From the NCBI GenBank assembly GCA_948467735.1, contig CAOKFN010000029.1:1-59318 (forward strand): 59,318 bases of DNA, given 5' to 3'. The position numbers and the translations under genes are program-made. Positions 40,324 to 50,208 of the stretch are shown in pieces. This DNA comes from an uncultured bacterium (GTDB taxonomy: Bacteria; Bacillota; Clostridia; Lachnospirales; Lachnospiraceae). Each line of letters starts with the position of its first letter. Within the stretch, counting starts at the first letter, position 1. The notes under the pieces are model-generated. The model saw nothing but the letters and a program-made list of their open reading frames with translations, searched no databases and was not told where the DNA came from.

Positions 40324-42731
40324 TTAATCTCCTTTTTTACAATATCTAAAACTGTAATTGATTTTCCAATATTATAATCCACTGAATATGGTTCGTCACA
40401 TAAATGCAAATTATAAATTTTTTTCTTTGTAGTATTTCCTACGAATGAACAAAGTTGGTTTGGCCTACTTTTTTCCTTCCTTTTACTTAGTTTATACCCA
40501 ACCTCATCTACAATAAATGAATCAAATTGCTGATCATATACTTGGCTGGTTTTATCAAAGGCATATCTAAATACAAATTTATCAATTGATGCAGATTTTA
40601 GTAAATCATAATAATAAAGAAAAGCATCATCAACTGTAGTTACATCCTCTCTCATACGTACAGGAATAATATCTGAGTTTTTACCTTTTTTTATTACCCA
40701 CTCATCTTCGTGCAATATTTCACTAATCGCATTCAACACTGCTTTTTCAACCTCTTGTGCTGATGTATAATTCTTTTTCTTAGCAGATGATATACAAACT
40801 TTTCCTGCTTTAATTGCATTATTTGCATAATCAATATTTTTCTGCCATTCACTATCCCACTCTTCTATTTCCTTCGCAGTTTTTTTCTGAGCAAATAAAA
40901 GACTGGTTAAAGTTGGCGTATCAATAAATACGTTGCGAGGCAGAGATACGATTGCCTTGATTTTAAACATTCTATATAAAAACAACCTGACTTGCATATT
41001 TTCAACAGCGTTAAATACTGATTCTGGCAAAACTAATCCCAATCTACCATTTGGCTTAAGCAATTGAAAACATCTTTCAATAAATAATGATTCGCTTGAT
41101 GTAGATTCAGATAAAACAAAATTCTTGCCTAACCTTCTAGATGTTTCATTTGATAAGGTTACACCAAAAGGTGGATTGGATAGCACAACATCAAAAGTTT
41201 CACACATATCTTTATTATAACGTTTTCTACTAACACTTCTTAAATTATCCCCAATAGGACGAAGCTTTGTATCTCTATATTTAGAGAAATCTGAAAATGC
41301 ATCGTATTTAAAAATGTGTGCCGAACCATCACCATGTAAAACCATATTTACTTTTGCAGTTATTGCCATTATAAATTTAGGGTCAAATCCATATATAAAA
41401 TTCTCAGCCCAATAGTTAGGGACATCATCCGACATTCTAGCATTATAAAATTGTGTCGATTCAAAATCACAAACCAACTCCTTTTTACGACTTTTTATTG
41501 CGTTTGTTATAATTGGCATAGCATTTAACAAAAAAGTGCCAGAACCACACGCCGGATCAATAATATACGGAAGTCTGTTTTCTGGATGCGTCGATGCATT
41601 CCATGTTCTTATTGTTAATCCATCAAGATCAATTACTTCAATCATAAAACGCACTAAATTAGAATGTGTAAAATACATTCCTTTATCTTGCTTAAATCCT
41701 ATTCGTAATATTTCTTCAAAAAAAGCCCCTATAACATCACCGTTCAAAGCTGCACCTTTTGTTATAGACATTCCTTGTAAAGCAATGACTACTTCTTTAA
41801 CCTTCTCCTTTGAAAAATCTTTTGGATCTATTTCATCTGCTTGAAGTGCATCTGTATCAATATACCGAACATATGCATCTCTATATAAAGAATTTACCTT
41901 TTCAAAAACTCTATCTATATTTTCTGACTTTCCCATTCGATACTCAACTTGAAATAAATATTTTTCACCTTTTTTTCTTGTTCTTTCATCATATATTTTA
42001 GCTAATAAACACTTAACTAAATTTACATATAAAGAGTTGTCAGGATGCTCACCAAAAAACTCACTATGAAATCCAGCTGCAACGGCTTTAAAATCAGCCT
42101 GCTTACAATCTACTCTTAAGTCTTTCTCCCCTCCACTTACATATGGTTCATATCCAAGATCCTGATAGTCTGCTGGAAATTCCGTGGCGTAAGGACATCC
42201 TGCATCAACCCAACTCTCATATGACTTATATTGTGTAAAATCAATACACTTTACCACAAGAGTTGCAATATTACCTGATGGTACAATTGTAGCATATACT
42301 AGTAGAGGTGGATTTTTAGCTAAAGGTGCTGTAGCAAACAACTGATACCTAATAGCCCTTTCTTCAACCTTTGCATTTTTATATAAATCATATGGCTTAA
42401 TCTCTATTAGTGCATACGGTAAATCCTCTTCATCATATAAAAGAAAATCCGTTTCATCATCTTTTGCACCAGAACTTCCTCGTTTAAAATGTTGCTCATG
42501 ATACAACCTTTCAACCTTGTATCCGTATTGAGGACTACATAATAAACATAAAAATAGTGCATGCACATATTCTTCTGGATTCTGAGTTTTAATTAAACTT
42601 TCATCTGATCGCATTGAAGATGTATACTTTATAAAATTAGAGGAATTGTCTAATTCGATTAGTTCCCCTTTCTTATCATACTTTTCAATCTGATTTTCAA
42701 ACCAAATCTTTTCTTTTGCAGTTAATGGCAT
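40314..42731 (-). CDS. Fused restriction nuclease-N6-adenine methylase, BcgI-like
   Basis: Protein of 805 residues. The N-terminal part (about 60-230) has a PD-(D/E)XK type nuclease like the HsdR N-terminus: DETDFLLYDE with the Asp, YALIEIKPYD with Glu and Lys. A helical HsdM-type region follows (IGAFFEEILRIGFKQDKGMY), then the methylase with DPACGSGTFLLNA (motif I) and LSNPPFGV (motif IV, NPPF). Cleavage and methylation in one chain plus a separate S subunit is the type IIB/IIG layout. The start at 42731 has GGAGG at the right distance. The gene is strikingly AT-rich relative to its neighbours, which suggests recent transfer. Confidence 0.85.
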   Translation of the reverse strand: MPLTAKEKIWFENQIEKYDKKGELIELDNSSNFIKYTSSMRSDESLIKTQNPEEYVHALFLCLLCSPQYGYKVERLYHEQHFKRGSSGAKDDETDFLLYDEEDLPYALIEIKPYDLYKNAKVEERAIRYQLFATAPLAKNPPLLVYATIVPSGNIATLVVKCIDFTQYKSYESWVDAGCPYATEFPADYQDLGYEPYVSGGEKDLRVDCKQADFKAVAAGFHSEFFGEHPDNSLYVNLVKCLLAKIYDERTRKKGEKYLFQVEYRMGKSENIDRVFEKVNSLYRDAYVRYIDTDALQADEIDPKDFSKEKVKEVVIALQGMSITKGAALNGDVIGAFFEEILRIGFKQDKGMYFTHSNLVRFMIEVIDLDGLTIRTWNASTHPENRLPYIIDPACGSGTFLLNAMPIITNAIKSRKKELVCDFESTQFYNARMSDDVPNYWAENFIYGFDPKFIMAITAKVNMVLHGDGSAHIFKYDAFSDFSKYRDTKLRPIGDNLRSVSRKRYNKDMCETFDVVLSNPPFGVTLSNETSRRLGKNFVLSESTSSESLFIERCFQLLKPNGRLGLVLPESVFNAVENMQVRLFLYRMFKIKAIVSLPRNVFIDTPTLTSLLFAQKKTAKEIEEWDSEWQKNIDYANNAIKAGKVCISSAKKKNYTSAQEVEKAVLNAISEILHEDEWVIKKGKNSDIIPVRMREDVTTVDDAFLYYYDLLKSASIDKFVFRYAFDKTSQVYDQQFDSFIVDEVGYKLSKRKEKSRPNQLCSFVGNTTKKKIYNLHLCDEPYSVDYNIGKSITVLDIVKKEIKWD

Positions 42732-42798
42732 TTGAGATATCCTCCATATCATCTTTATAGCTGCATTGATTTTCTCTGCTTAAGCTTAACAATTCTCT

Positions 42799-43128
42799 TC
42801 AACATAAAACATCTATAATAATTAAATAATTGTGATAAAATCTTAAGGCATCCTTTATCGCTTCCGCTGTTGGATATTTCCTTAATTGTTTCAATTCCTC
42901 GACCGTATCCGGAGCATCATACATCGGCAATCCTAACTCCCTTTTTACCTCTGCGATATATGCCGTATGTACTTTGAAGCCATATTTCGCTTCTATGTAC
43001 TCTTTAATCATTTTGTACGCAGCCCTCTCTTTTGGCTTATATGCTTCGGCTCTCTTGTCGATATTATCAAGCGGCGCTTTGCCCTCACCCTCGCCAAACT
43101 CAACTTCTATATTAATTGCGCTATCGTA
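42799..43128 (-). pseudogene. rlmD: Frameshifted C-terminal extension of RlmD
   Basis: Reads in the +1 frame relative to rlmD: INIEVEFGEGEGKAPLDNID, a linker, then MIKEYIEAKYGFKVHTAYIA with EVKRELGLPMYDAP. This matches the extra C-terminal domain seen on RlmD homologues of related Clostridia. Adding one base to the A5 run at 43129-43133 would join it to the enzyme. Its own end (FYHNYLIIIDVLC) no longer looks like the family and abuts the restriction island. Confidence 0.7.
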
Positions 43129-44696
43129 TTTTTGCAGGAAAGCATCACAACCGTCTCCACATGCACCGTCATCCCAAACTGGTCCACCCCTCTCATTCTC
43201 TCCACTTTATATCCGCCCTCCCGCAGCACCTTCAAATCCCTCGCCAAAGTCGCCGAGTCGCAGCTCACATACACAATGCGTTTGGGCTTCATCCGCAGCA
43301 TGGCCGCCAGACAGGCTGCGTCGCAGCCCTTGCGGGGCGGGTCAACCACAATCACATCCGGCGGTGCCTCCCCATTTGACGCCGTCCCTTTCCTTGTCCC
43401 TGCCCCTGTCTCCGTCCCTTCCCTTGCCCCTGTCTCCGTCCCTCCTCCTGTCTCTGCCTCTTCCTCAGCCGAGCAATTCCTCTCACCCTCCCCGGCCTCC
43501 TCAACTCCCCCATAGAATTCCTGCAGCACCTCCTCCGCCTTCCCCACAAAAAACTCGGCGTTGTCAATTCCGTTCCTGACTGCGTTTTCCTTGGCGTCCT
43601 CAACGGCCTGCGGCACCGCTTCCACCCCATAGACCCATTTGGCGCTTCCCGCCAGAAAAAGAGAAATCGTGCCGATGCCGCAGTATAAGTCCCATACCGT
43701 TTCCTCTCCGGTGAGCGCGGCATATTCCAGCACCAGACTGTACAATTTCTCCGTCTGCACAGGATTTACCTGATAGAAGGACAGCGGGGAAATATGAAAG
43801 GTCAGCTCCTTTCCCGTAAAAGGATAGCCCGGCCGGCTCATGTCCCGGGCATGAATGGTGTCAGAAATGGTACTGCCGCCCCACAAGGTATGAATTTCCT
43901 CCCCCAGAATCACATTGGTCCGTCGGTTATTAATGCTTACCAGCACGCTTGTCATGCCCTTTATTTTCCGCAGTCCGTCGATAAGCTCCTCCTGCCTTGG
44001 CAGAAATTGGCCAGCCGCACTATTCCTTTGCAGATGTATCACCAGACACACCATAATTTCCCCGCTGGTAAATCCCTTGCGAATCAGCACATGGCGCACC
44101 AGTCCTGCCCCGGCAGTCTCGTTGTAGGCGCTGACATGATTCCTGCGCATATATGCCAGAATGCAGTCCAGAATCTCCTTATTCTCCTCCGCCCCCAGCC
44201 AGCAGTCCGTATTTGCAATGATGTCATGAGTTCTGCCCGCATAAAACCCGGCAGTCACATTCCCCTCCCTGTCGGTTCCTATGGGATATTGGGCCTTGTT
44301 CCGGTAGCGGAACGGCTCTTCCATTCCGATAATTGGCTCCATGCGTTCATCCACATATTCCGGCGCAAAGCCCCCTATCCGGATCAAATTGCTGCGAATT
44401 TTATTCTGTTTAAACTCAAGCTGTTTTTCGTAGGAAAGCGTCTGAAGCTGGCATCCTCCGCATTGTCTATGGCAGGCGCATTTTGCTTCCACGCGAAAAG
44501 GAGAAGGCTTCAACACCTTCTCCAGCCGCGCATAAGCATAATTTTTCTTCACCTTTACGATTTTCGCCTCCACAACGTCGCCCATAAGGGCGTCTTTCAC
44601 AAATAATGCAAAACCGTCCGCTTTTCCGATACCTTCTCCCTCGCTGCCGATATCTTCGATTTCTACCGTAACAATATCATTCTTACGAAATTCCAT
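43107..44696 (-). CDS. rlmD: 23S rRNA (uracil-5-)-methyltransferase RlmD/RumA
   Basis: Protein of 529 residues. An N-terminal TRAM domain (about 3-60) is followed by the iron-sulfur cysteines (CACHRQCGGCQLQ), a central domain and a SAM-binding methylase (VWDLYCGIGTISLFLAG, VVDPPRKGCDAACL) with the catalytic Cys in YVSCDSATLARDL. It methylates a uridine of 23S rRNA. A Gly/Glu/Thr-rich insertion (around ETGGGTETGAREG) interrupts the methylase before the DPPR motif. A frameshift in an A5 run removes the lineage-specific tail, but the catalytic core is complete. Start at 44696 with GGGAG upstream. Confidence 0.9.
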   Translation of the reverse strand: MEFRKNDIVTVEIEDIGSEGEGIGKADGFALFVKDALMGDVVEAKIVKVKKNYAYARLEKVLKPSPFRVEAKCACHRQCGGCQLQTLSYEKQLEFKQNKIRSNLIRIGGFAPEYVDERMEPIIGMEEPFRYRNKAQYPIGTDREGNVTAGFYAGRTHDIIANTDCWLGAEENKEILDCILAYMRRNHVSAYNETAGAGLVRHVLIRKGFTSGEIMVCLVIHLQRNSAAGQFLPRQEELIDGLRKIKGMTSVLVSINNRRTNVILGEEIHTLWGGSTISDTIHARDMSRPGYPFTGKELTFHISPLSFYQVNPVQTEKLYSLVLEYAALTGEETVWDLYCGIGTISLFLAGSAKWVYGVEAVPQAVEDAKENAVRNGIDNAEFFVGKAEEVLQEFYGGVEEAGEGERNCSAEEEAETGGGTETGAREGTETGAGTRKGTASNGEAPPDVIVVDPPRKGCDAACLAAMLRMKPKRIVYVSCDSATLARDLKVLREGGYKVERMRGVDQFGMTVHVETVVMLSCKNTIAQLI

Positions 44697-44888
44697 ACGC
44701 TGTTTCTCCCGTCCTGCGTGGCGCATATCACAGAGTCCATTGCAAAAACTTTCACATTCTCACCGACTGCCCTGCCGCCGAATCCATTCTTCATACTTTC
44801 AACTCACACCGCCTGCTGCTGAATCCATTCTTCATATTTTCAACCCTCATCGTTCAGCCTGCTGCGGCAATAAAGGTTCACTTAACCC

Positions 44889-46046
44889 TCACGACTGCTG
44901 CATAAGCTCTTCCGCCAGCGCCTGCAGCCGTTCCTTCGTCTCCGGTTTCATGGCGGAGAACAGAGTCACCGCCGGTTCCACGAATGTGATTTCTTTGCTT
45001 TTCTCAAACATAGCTTTCATGGTCTTTGCCGCCATGGGCGCCCAAGATCCGTTTTCGATCAAGCCCACCCTGCGCTTTTGATAATTATGCCCTGTCAGGC
45101 GGTGAATGAAATCGTTCATAAAAGGATTGATTCCGCCGTCATAGGTATTGCAGGCAAGCACCAGTCTGCTGTAACGAAAGGCGTCGGCCAGCGCCGACGA
45201 CATATCGTCTCTCGCCAAATCATACACTGATACCTCCACGCCCTTTTTACCCAATATTTCTGCCAGATACAGCGCCGCTTCTTTGGTATGCCCATATGCG
45301 GAAGCATACGCCAGCGCCACGCCCTCGCTCTCCGCACGATAGGAGGACCATGTATCATACAAGCCCAGATAATATGCTAAATTTTCCTTCAGCACGGGCC
45401 CATGCAGCGGGCAGATCCTGCGAATGTCCAGACCTGCCGCCTTTTTCAGTACATTCTGCACCTGCATACCGTATTTTCCCACGATGCCAAAGTAATAGCG
45501 CCTTGCTTCTCCCGCCCAGTCATCCTCCACATCCAGCGCCCCGAACCTGCCGAAAGCGTCTGCGGAAAAGAAGATGTTCTCCTTGGTCTCATAAGTCATC
45601 ATTACCTCCGGCCAGTGAACCATGGGAGCGTAGATAAATTGCAGCGTATGGGCGCCCAGCGCCAGTTCTCCCCCATTTGCCGCAATCACCTGTCTTCCCT
45701 CCAAGTCCATCCCGAAAAACTGTCCCATCATTTTAAACGCCTGCGGCGCGGCGACAATCTTAGCATTGGGATATTTCTGCAAAAACAAAGGAATATTAGC
45801 GGAGTGATCCGGCTCCATATGCTGAATCACCAGATAATCCGGCGTGCGCCCATTGAGCGCCTTCTCCAGAAGCTCCATCCACTGCCCGCCGAACGCCCCG
45901 TCCACCGTGTCCATCACCGCCGTCTTTTCATCCAATATGACATATGAATTATAAGACATTCCATTGGGAACTCTATACTGCCCCTCAAACAAATCAACTT
46001 CATGGTCATTGACGCCCACATATAAAATATTATCCGCTATTTCCAT
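44889..46046 (-). CDS. fprA: FprA-family flavodiiron protein
   Basis: Protein of 385 residues: metallo-beta-lactamase-like domain with the di-iron ligands (HMEPDHSANI, VHWPEVMMTY, SADAFGRFG, CPLHGPV) and a C-terminal flavodoxin domain (LAYASAYGHTKEAALYLAE, CNTYDGGINPFMNDFI, NGSWAP). Such A-type flavoproteins reduce oxygen or nitric oxide to water or nitrous oxide and protect strict anaerobes. ATG 46046 is used because AATCGGAGGG lies upstream; a reading from 46091 is longer. No rubredoxin gene is next to it. Confidence 0.95.
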   Translation of the reverse strand: MEIADNILYVGVNDHEVDLFEGQYRVPNGMSYNSYVILDEKTAVMDTVDGAFGGQWMELLEKALNGRTPDYLVIQHMEPDHSANIPLFLQKYPNAKIVAAPQAFKMMGQFFGMDLEGRQVIAANGGELALGAHTLQFIYAPMVHWPEVMMTYETKENIFFSADAFGRFGALDVEDDWAGEARRYYFGIVGKYGMQVQNVLKKAAGLDIRRICPLHGPVLKENLAYYLGLYDTWSSYRAESEGVALAYASAYGHTKEAALYLAEILGKKGVEVSVYDLARDDMSSALADAFRYSRLVLACNTYDGGINPFMNDFIHRLTGHNYQKRRVGLIENGSWAPMAAKTMKAMFEKSKEITFVEPAVTLFSAMKPETKERLQALAEELMQQS

Positions 46047-46066
46047 TCTTTTCCCTCCGATTTCAT

Positions 46067-46255
46067 TGCCGTTATCGGCAGTTTTTCCCATGTCTGCACT
46101 GCAATCCCCTTCTTTCAGAAGAAAATCTCATCCGTTCACAGCCAATTTTTCAAAGCTTCATCTCTCCGAAACTGTCTCAACTGCCATCATCGGCAGCTTG
46201 TTTCTGTCTCAGTATTACAATGCCCTTATTTCAGAAAAAATTTCATCCGTACAGA
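46067..46255. repeat. Imperfect tandem duplication upstream of fprA
   Basis: A block of about 74 bases starting TGCCGTTATCGGCAG (46067-46140) recurs at 46182-46255 as TGCCATCATCGGCAG, keeping TTTCAGAA, TCATCCGT and other segments, offset 115 bases. The gap 46047-46374 has no other gene; the duplication covers the 5' region of fprA. Confidence 0.55.
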
Positions 46256-46374
46256 TCTCATCTGAATTTTTCTTCCAAGCTGCTTCCTTCCAATCCTTTA
46301 AAAATACTTCCTGATTTTTTATGCAATATGTTTTCGTAAGACGCCCAAAACCATGATCTCCGTTCCGCCCCCGC

Positions 46375-47319
46375 TTATATCTTGGCCTCCCGCAGATTGG
46401 ATTCAAACAGTCTGTTATATCCGAACCACCCCTGATTCTCGCTGTTATTCTGTAGAATTTCCTTAAATGTCTCCAGCTTCGCATCCGTATCATCCGCGTA
46501 GTTTAACGCCACCGCCTCCATCAGCGCCGGAAGCTTCGGGGAGCCATATTCATATTTCCCGTGATGCGCCAGAATGCAGTGCTGAAGCTGCGTCAGCAGC
46601 ACATGGGGAAAGCCCTCAATCTTCCCGGCCTTTTCCGCCGCCATCTGAGCGCCTATGACAATATGTCCCAGAAGCTGTCCGTCGTCCGTATAATCGTTCT
46701 CCGGAAAAGCGGAAAGCTCTTTTACCTTGCCGATATCATGACACATAGCGGCCGTCAGCAGTAAATCCCGTTTCAAAATGGGATATGCACCGCAATAATA
46801 GTCGCACAATTTCGTCACACTTAAAGTATGCTCCAATAATCCTCCCACAAACCCATGATGCACCGTTTTTGCTGCGGAGGAATTTTTAAACGCCTTAGCA
46901 AACGCTTCATCCTTTACAAAAAATTCTTCCAATAACAGCTTATAATAGGAATTATTGATACTTTTTACCAGTCCCAGCAGCTCTTGATACATGGCGTCTA
47001 TTCCTTTGGCGCTGACGGGCAGGTAGTCCTCCGCCTTATACTCCTCTTCCCGGCACACCCGGATTCTCTTGACGCTCACCTGCAGGGTTCCCTGAAAATT
47101 ATTCACATCGCCGTACACTTCTATGTAATTCAGCGCGGAATACTCTCCGATTCCGGGATTGTTCGGCTCCCAGACCTTTGCGTCGATGGTGCCCGTCTTG
47201 TCCTGAAGAATCAGATTTTCATATGGTTTGCCATTCTTTGTCACCGCCGCCTGCTTATGCTTGCATAGATAAATATCGAATACTCTGTCTCCTTCTTTGA
47301 AATCCTTAATATATTTCAT
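46375..47319 (-). CDS. yhaM: YhaM-like 3'-5' exoribonuclease (OB-HD protein)
   Basis: Protein of 314 residues. An N-terminal OB-fold (about 10-95, NLILQDKTGTIDAKVWEPN) precedes an HD phosphohydrolase domain with HHGFVGGLLEHTLSV, the AMCHDIGK metal site, LGHIVIGAQ and LAHHGKYEYGSP. In Bacillus YhaM degrades RNA and single-stranded DNA from the 3' end. Its ATG follows the stop of the HtrA-like gene with no gap, so they are co-translated. Confidence 0.9.
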   Translation of the reverse strand: MKYIKDFKEGDRVFDIYLCKHKQAAVTKNGKPYENLILQDKTGTIDAKVWEPNNPGIGEYSALNYIEVYGDVNNFQGTLQVSVKRIRVCREEEYKAEDYLPVSAKGIDAMYQELLGLVKSINNSYYKLLLEEFFVKDEAFAKAFKNSSAAKTVHHGFVGGLLEHTLSVTKLCDYYCGAYPILKRDLLLTAAMCHDIGKVKELSAFPENDYTDDGQLLGHIVIGAQMAAEKAGKIEGFPHVLLTQLQHCILAHHGKYEYGSPKLPALMEAVALNYADDTDAKLETFKEILQNNSENQGWFGYNRLFESNLREAKI

Positions 47320-48651
47320 TTACTTCACCTCTCCCAATTCAATATTAAAACTCATTTCCTTATACTCGCCCTGTACCTGACGCATTACCACCACGTTTAC
47401 GGTCTGTCCCGGCTCCATCTGCAGCAAAGCGTCTCCATAATTTCGGAAAAACGAAATCTTAGTTCCGTTTATCTCCGTTATCACATCCCCCCGCTGAATG
47501 CCCGCCCGCATGGCCGGGGAATTCATGCTTGTTTTCTCCACATATGCCCCGTAAGGCACGCTGTATTCCTCATGTACTTCCCGCGGGACATCCCCGCCCG
47601 TAATTCCCATATAGGCCGCCACGCCGGCCCGGGACATTTTTTCAATCATTTTCTGCAGATCCGTAATTCCATAAGCCGTAATCATATTTCCTTTCTCGGA
47701 ATCCGGCTGGCTGTTGATAATAACCCCTATCATCTGCCCTTTTAAATTAAACAGCACGCCGCTGGGGTTCCTGCCGCCGCTGATATCCGTCAGAATCTGT
47801 TTATAATTTCTATCCGTCATGGACAGGACGGAACCGGAGGAGGTGATAATTCCGTATCCCACGGAATCGCTCACTCCCATGGGACTTCCCAGCGCTACCA
47901 CGGGAGTCCCGGCAAGATTTCCTGCGTTAGAAGACCCCAGCGGAGCCACGGGAAAGTCTTCCACTATGAATTCTTCCGGCATATCCAGCAAATCCACCGC
48001 CAGCACCGCCAAATCCGTTTCCTTATCCCACTGCCTCATCTGTGCTTCCACTATCGTATTGTCATAAAAAGTGAGCAGCAGGCGGCCGGCAGATTTTATC
48101 GTGGAATAATTTGACAAGATCAACAATTCTCTGCCGTCATTATAGATAATAACTCCGGAACACAGATTCCTGCTCTCCTGTACATCCTGAAACCAATCCA
48201 CATTGGAAGTCACTGCCGTAACAGTCACCATGTAGCAGTTTAGCCGGTCCGTGTATGCGGACAGCGCATTGTACAGCTCCCCATAATTCTCCAAATCCAA
48301 TGTCACTTCCGACAAAATTTCCTGAATCTGTTCATCCTCCAGCACAAGGCCCTCCTGCTCGGGCGGTTCGGAAGGGCTTTCCGTAGGAATATTTTCCGCC
48401 AGCATATCCTCCGGCGACATTTCTTCCTGATCCTCCGGAAACAGCACAAAGGGAGGCTCTTCTTCGGGATAAAGCCAATTATTGATCACCGGCTCCAATA
48501 TCAGAAAGGTAAAGCAGGCAATCAAACCGAAGATAACGGCCATTGCCGCCGTAATGATTGTCTTGCGAATCAGTTTCTTCCTGTTCACCGGTTTCACCTT
48601 GATCTTCTCAATCAGGAAATCACTTTGATTGTTCTGCTCCGAATCAGACAT
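47320..48651 (-). CDS. HtrA-like membrane protein with PDZ, protease site degenerate
   Basis: Protein of 443 residues. A cytoplasmic start, one membrane helix (TIITAAMAVIFGLIACF), an acidic Pro/Glu-rich linker, a trypsin-like domain and a C-terminal PDZ domain (YGAYVEKTSMNSPAMRAGIQ, GDVITEINGTKI). The catalytic Asp is kept (ETDLAVLAVD), but the His position of the usual TNNHV motif reads LSNYSTI, and the Ser loop GNSGG is altered to NPSGV. It is therefore probably a non-catalytic HtrA relative that binds peptides through PDZ. AGGAGG precedes ATG 48651. Confidence 0.8.
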   Translation of the reverse strand: MSDSEQNNQSDFLIEKIKVKPVNRKKLIRKTIITAAMAVIFGLIACFTFLILEPVINNWLYPEEEPPFVLFPEDQEEMSPEDMLAENIPTESPSEPPEQEGLVLEDEQIQEILSEVTLDLENYGELYNALSAYTDRLNCYMVTVTAVTSNVDWFQDVQESRNLCSGVIIYNDGRELLILSNYSTIKSAGRLLLTFYDNTIVEAQMRQWDKETDLAVLAVDLLDMPEEFIVEDFPVAPLGSSNAGNLAGTPVVALGSPMGVSDSVGYGIITSSGSVLSMTDRNYKQILTDISGGRNPSGVLFNLKGQMIGVIINSQPDSEKGNMITAYGITDLQKMIEKMSRAGVAAYMGITGGDVPREVHEEYSVPYGAYVEKTSMNSPAMRAGIQRGDVITEINGTKISFFRNYGDALLQMEPGQTVNVVVMRQVQGEYKEMSFNIELGEVK

Positions 48652-48832
48652 ATATCCTCCTATTCCAGCTCCCGTCCCGCATACAGGAACTTGTTTCGGT
48701 CTCTCCACTGCGGCAGTTCATCTCTGTATCGGAATTCCACCGACTGCCCCCCAAAGCAGCGTCTCCACAAGCGATACGGACAATCCGTGAGAAAAGTATA
48801 CAGAACTTTCTAACAAATGTAAAGAGCAGAAG

Positions 48833-50056
48833 TCAGAAACTGCCGCGCTTCCTTTCCATCGTGGAAGGCCCGCGGCGCCTTCCGCACAGCGCTATCCCCA
48901 AAAGCAGCAGCAATGGAAAGCATACCGCCGCCAGAATCCCGATTTTAATATTTTCCCCAAACAAACTGGAAACCACGCCCACCACCGTAGGCCCGCCGGA
49001 ACATCCCAAATCGCCCGCCAGCGCCATCAATGCGAACAGCGCCGTGCCCCCTCTGGGAATTGCCGCCGCCGCTTTGCTGAAGGTTCCCGGCCACATAATA
49101 CCCACGGAAAAACCGCAGACCCCGCAGCCTATCAATCCGATTATGGGATTTGGCACAAGGGAAATGCATAGATAAGACACGGCGCACAAAACACCGCTTC
49201 CCTTCATAAGCTTATCCAAATCAAGCTTCTCTCCATATTTTCCATAAAACGCCCTTGCGCTGCCCATCAAAACCGCAAAGGCCATAGGACCGGCCAAATC
49301 TCCCATCGTTTTGCCGATACCCAGCCCTTTTTCCGCACAGACGGACGCCCATTGACTTACGGACTGTTCGCTTGCCCCGGCGCACATCATCATCAAGAGA
49401 AAAATCCAGAAAATTTTCTGCCGCGCCAGTTCTTTGACTGAAAGACCCTGCTCTCCCTCCTTCACCAGAGACGCAATGGGCACTTTGGTAAAAAGTACGG
49501 CGTTCAAAAGAGGCGCCAGCGCCCACAGGCAGGCCAGCAGCTTCCAGCTTCCGATACCAAACAGCCTGAAAAATACTGTGGAAATCAGCACCACCCCCAC
49601 ATGTCCCCAGCAGTAGAAGGAGTGCAGCAGACTCATAGCCCGTTCCTTATTCTCCGTAGGACACGCCTCCACCACCGGACTTACCAGCACCTCCAAAAGT
49701 CCGCCCCCCACGGCGTATAATGTCACTGCTGCCAAAAGGCCTAAGAATGGGTCGGCAGAAAGCCCCGGAAGCACAGCCAGCGTAATCAGCCCTAATACCA
49801 CAAATACATGCGCCATTATCAGGGACGCACGATACCCTATTCTGTCCACAAAGCCCACCGACGCCAAATCCACACCCAGCTGCAGGCCGAAATTGATTGT
49901 CACCAGCATGGTAATCTTAGAAAGCGGAATCCCATAAGTCTCCTGAAAGGTCAAAAACAGCAGAGGGGCAAAATTATTTACAATCGCCTGAACGACAGAG
50001 CCTATAAAGCAGGCGTAAATTGTTTTTCGGTAATCGCTTTCGTCTTTGCTTTCCAC
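48833..50056 (-). CDS. MFS transporter
   Basis: Membrane protein of 407 residues with 12 helices and the MFS pattern: a loop 2-3 motif (VDRIGYRASLIMAHV) and repeated Gly-rich helices. The closest look is to sugar/nucleoside-like or general metabolite MFS carriers (FucP-like GFS-GIMWPGTFS segment), but the substrate is not certain. The start is GTG 50056 with a GGGGGG stretch eight bases upstream. It stands alone between the HtrA operon and the hypothetical gene at 50274. Confidence 0.85.
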   Translation of the reverse strand: MESKDESDYRKTIYACFIGSVVQAIVNNFAPLLFLTFQETYGIPLSKITMLVTINFGLQLGVDLASVGFVDRIGYRASLIMAHVFVVLGLITLAVLPGLSADPFLGLLAAVTLYAVGGGLLEVLVSPVVEACPTENKERAMSLLHSFYCWGHVGVVLISTVFFRLFGIGSWKLLACLWALAPLLNAVLFTKVPIASLVKEGEQGLSVKELARQKIFWIFLLMMMCAGASEQSVSQWASVCAEKGLGIGKTMGDLAGPMAFAVLMGSARAFYGKYGEKLDLDKLMKGSGVLCAVSYLCISLVPNPIIGLIGCGVCGFSVGIMWPGTFSKAAAAIPRGGTALFALMALAGDLGCSGGPTVVGVVSSLFGENIKIGILAAVCFPLLLLLGIALCGRRRGPSTMERKRGSF

Positions 50057-50208
50057 TGATGATACCCCCCATACTCTTGTATGTCGTCTCTTTTCATTAA
50101 AAATCTCTCCGGACTGCCATTCAGCCGTCTTCCCCTTTCAATACGGACTTATTTTACCACAAAATTAAATTTTTTCCAACCATAGGAACATGCAATCTGC
50201 CAATTCCC

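Noticed and set aside
43352..43723. Basic ORF inside rlmD
   Set aside because: Out-of-frame reading of the Gly/Glu-rich insertion in rlmD; no independent signal.
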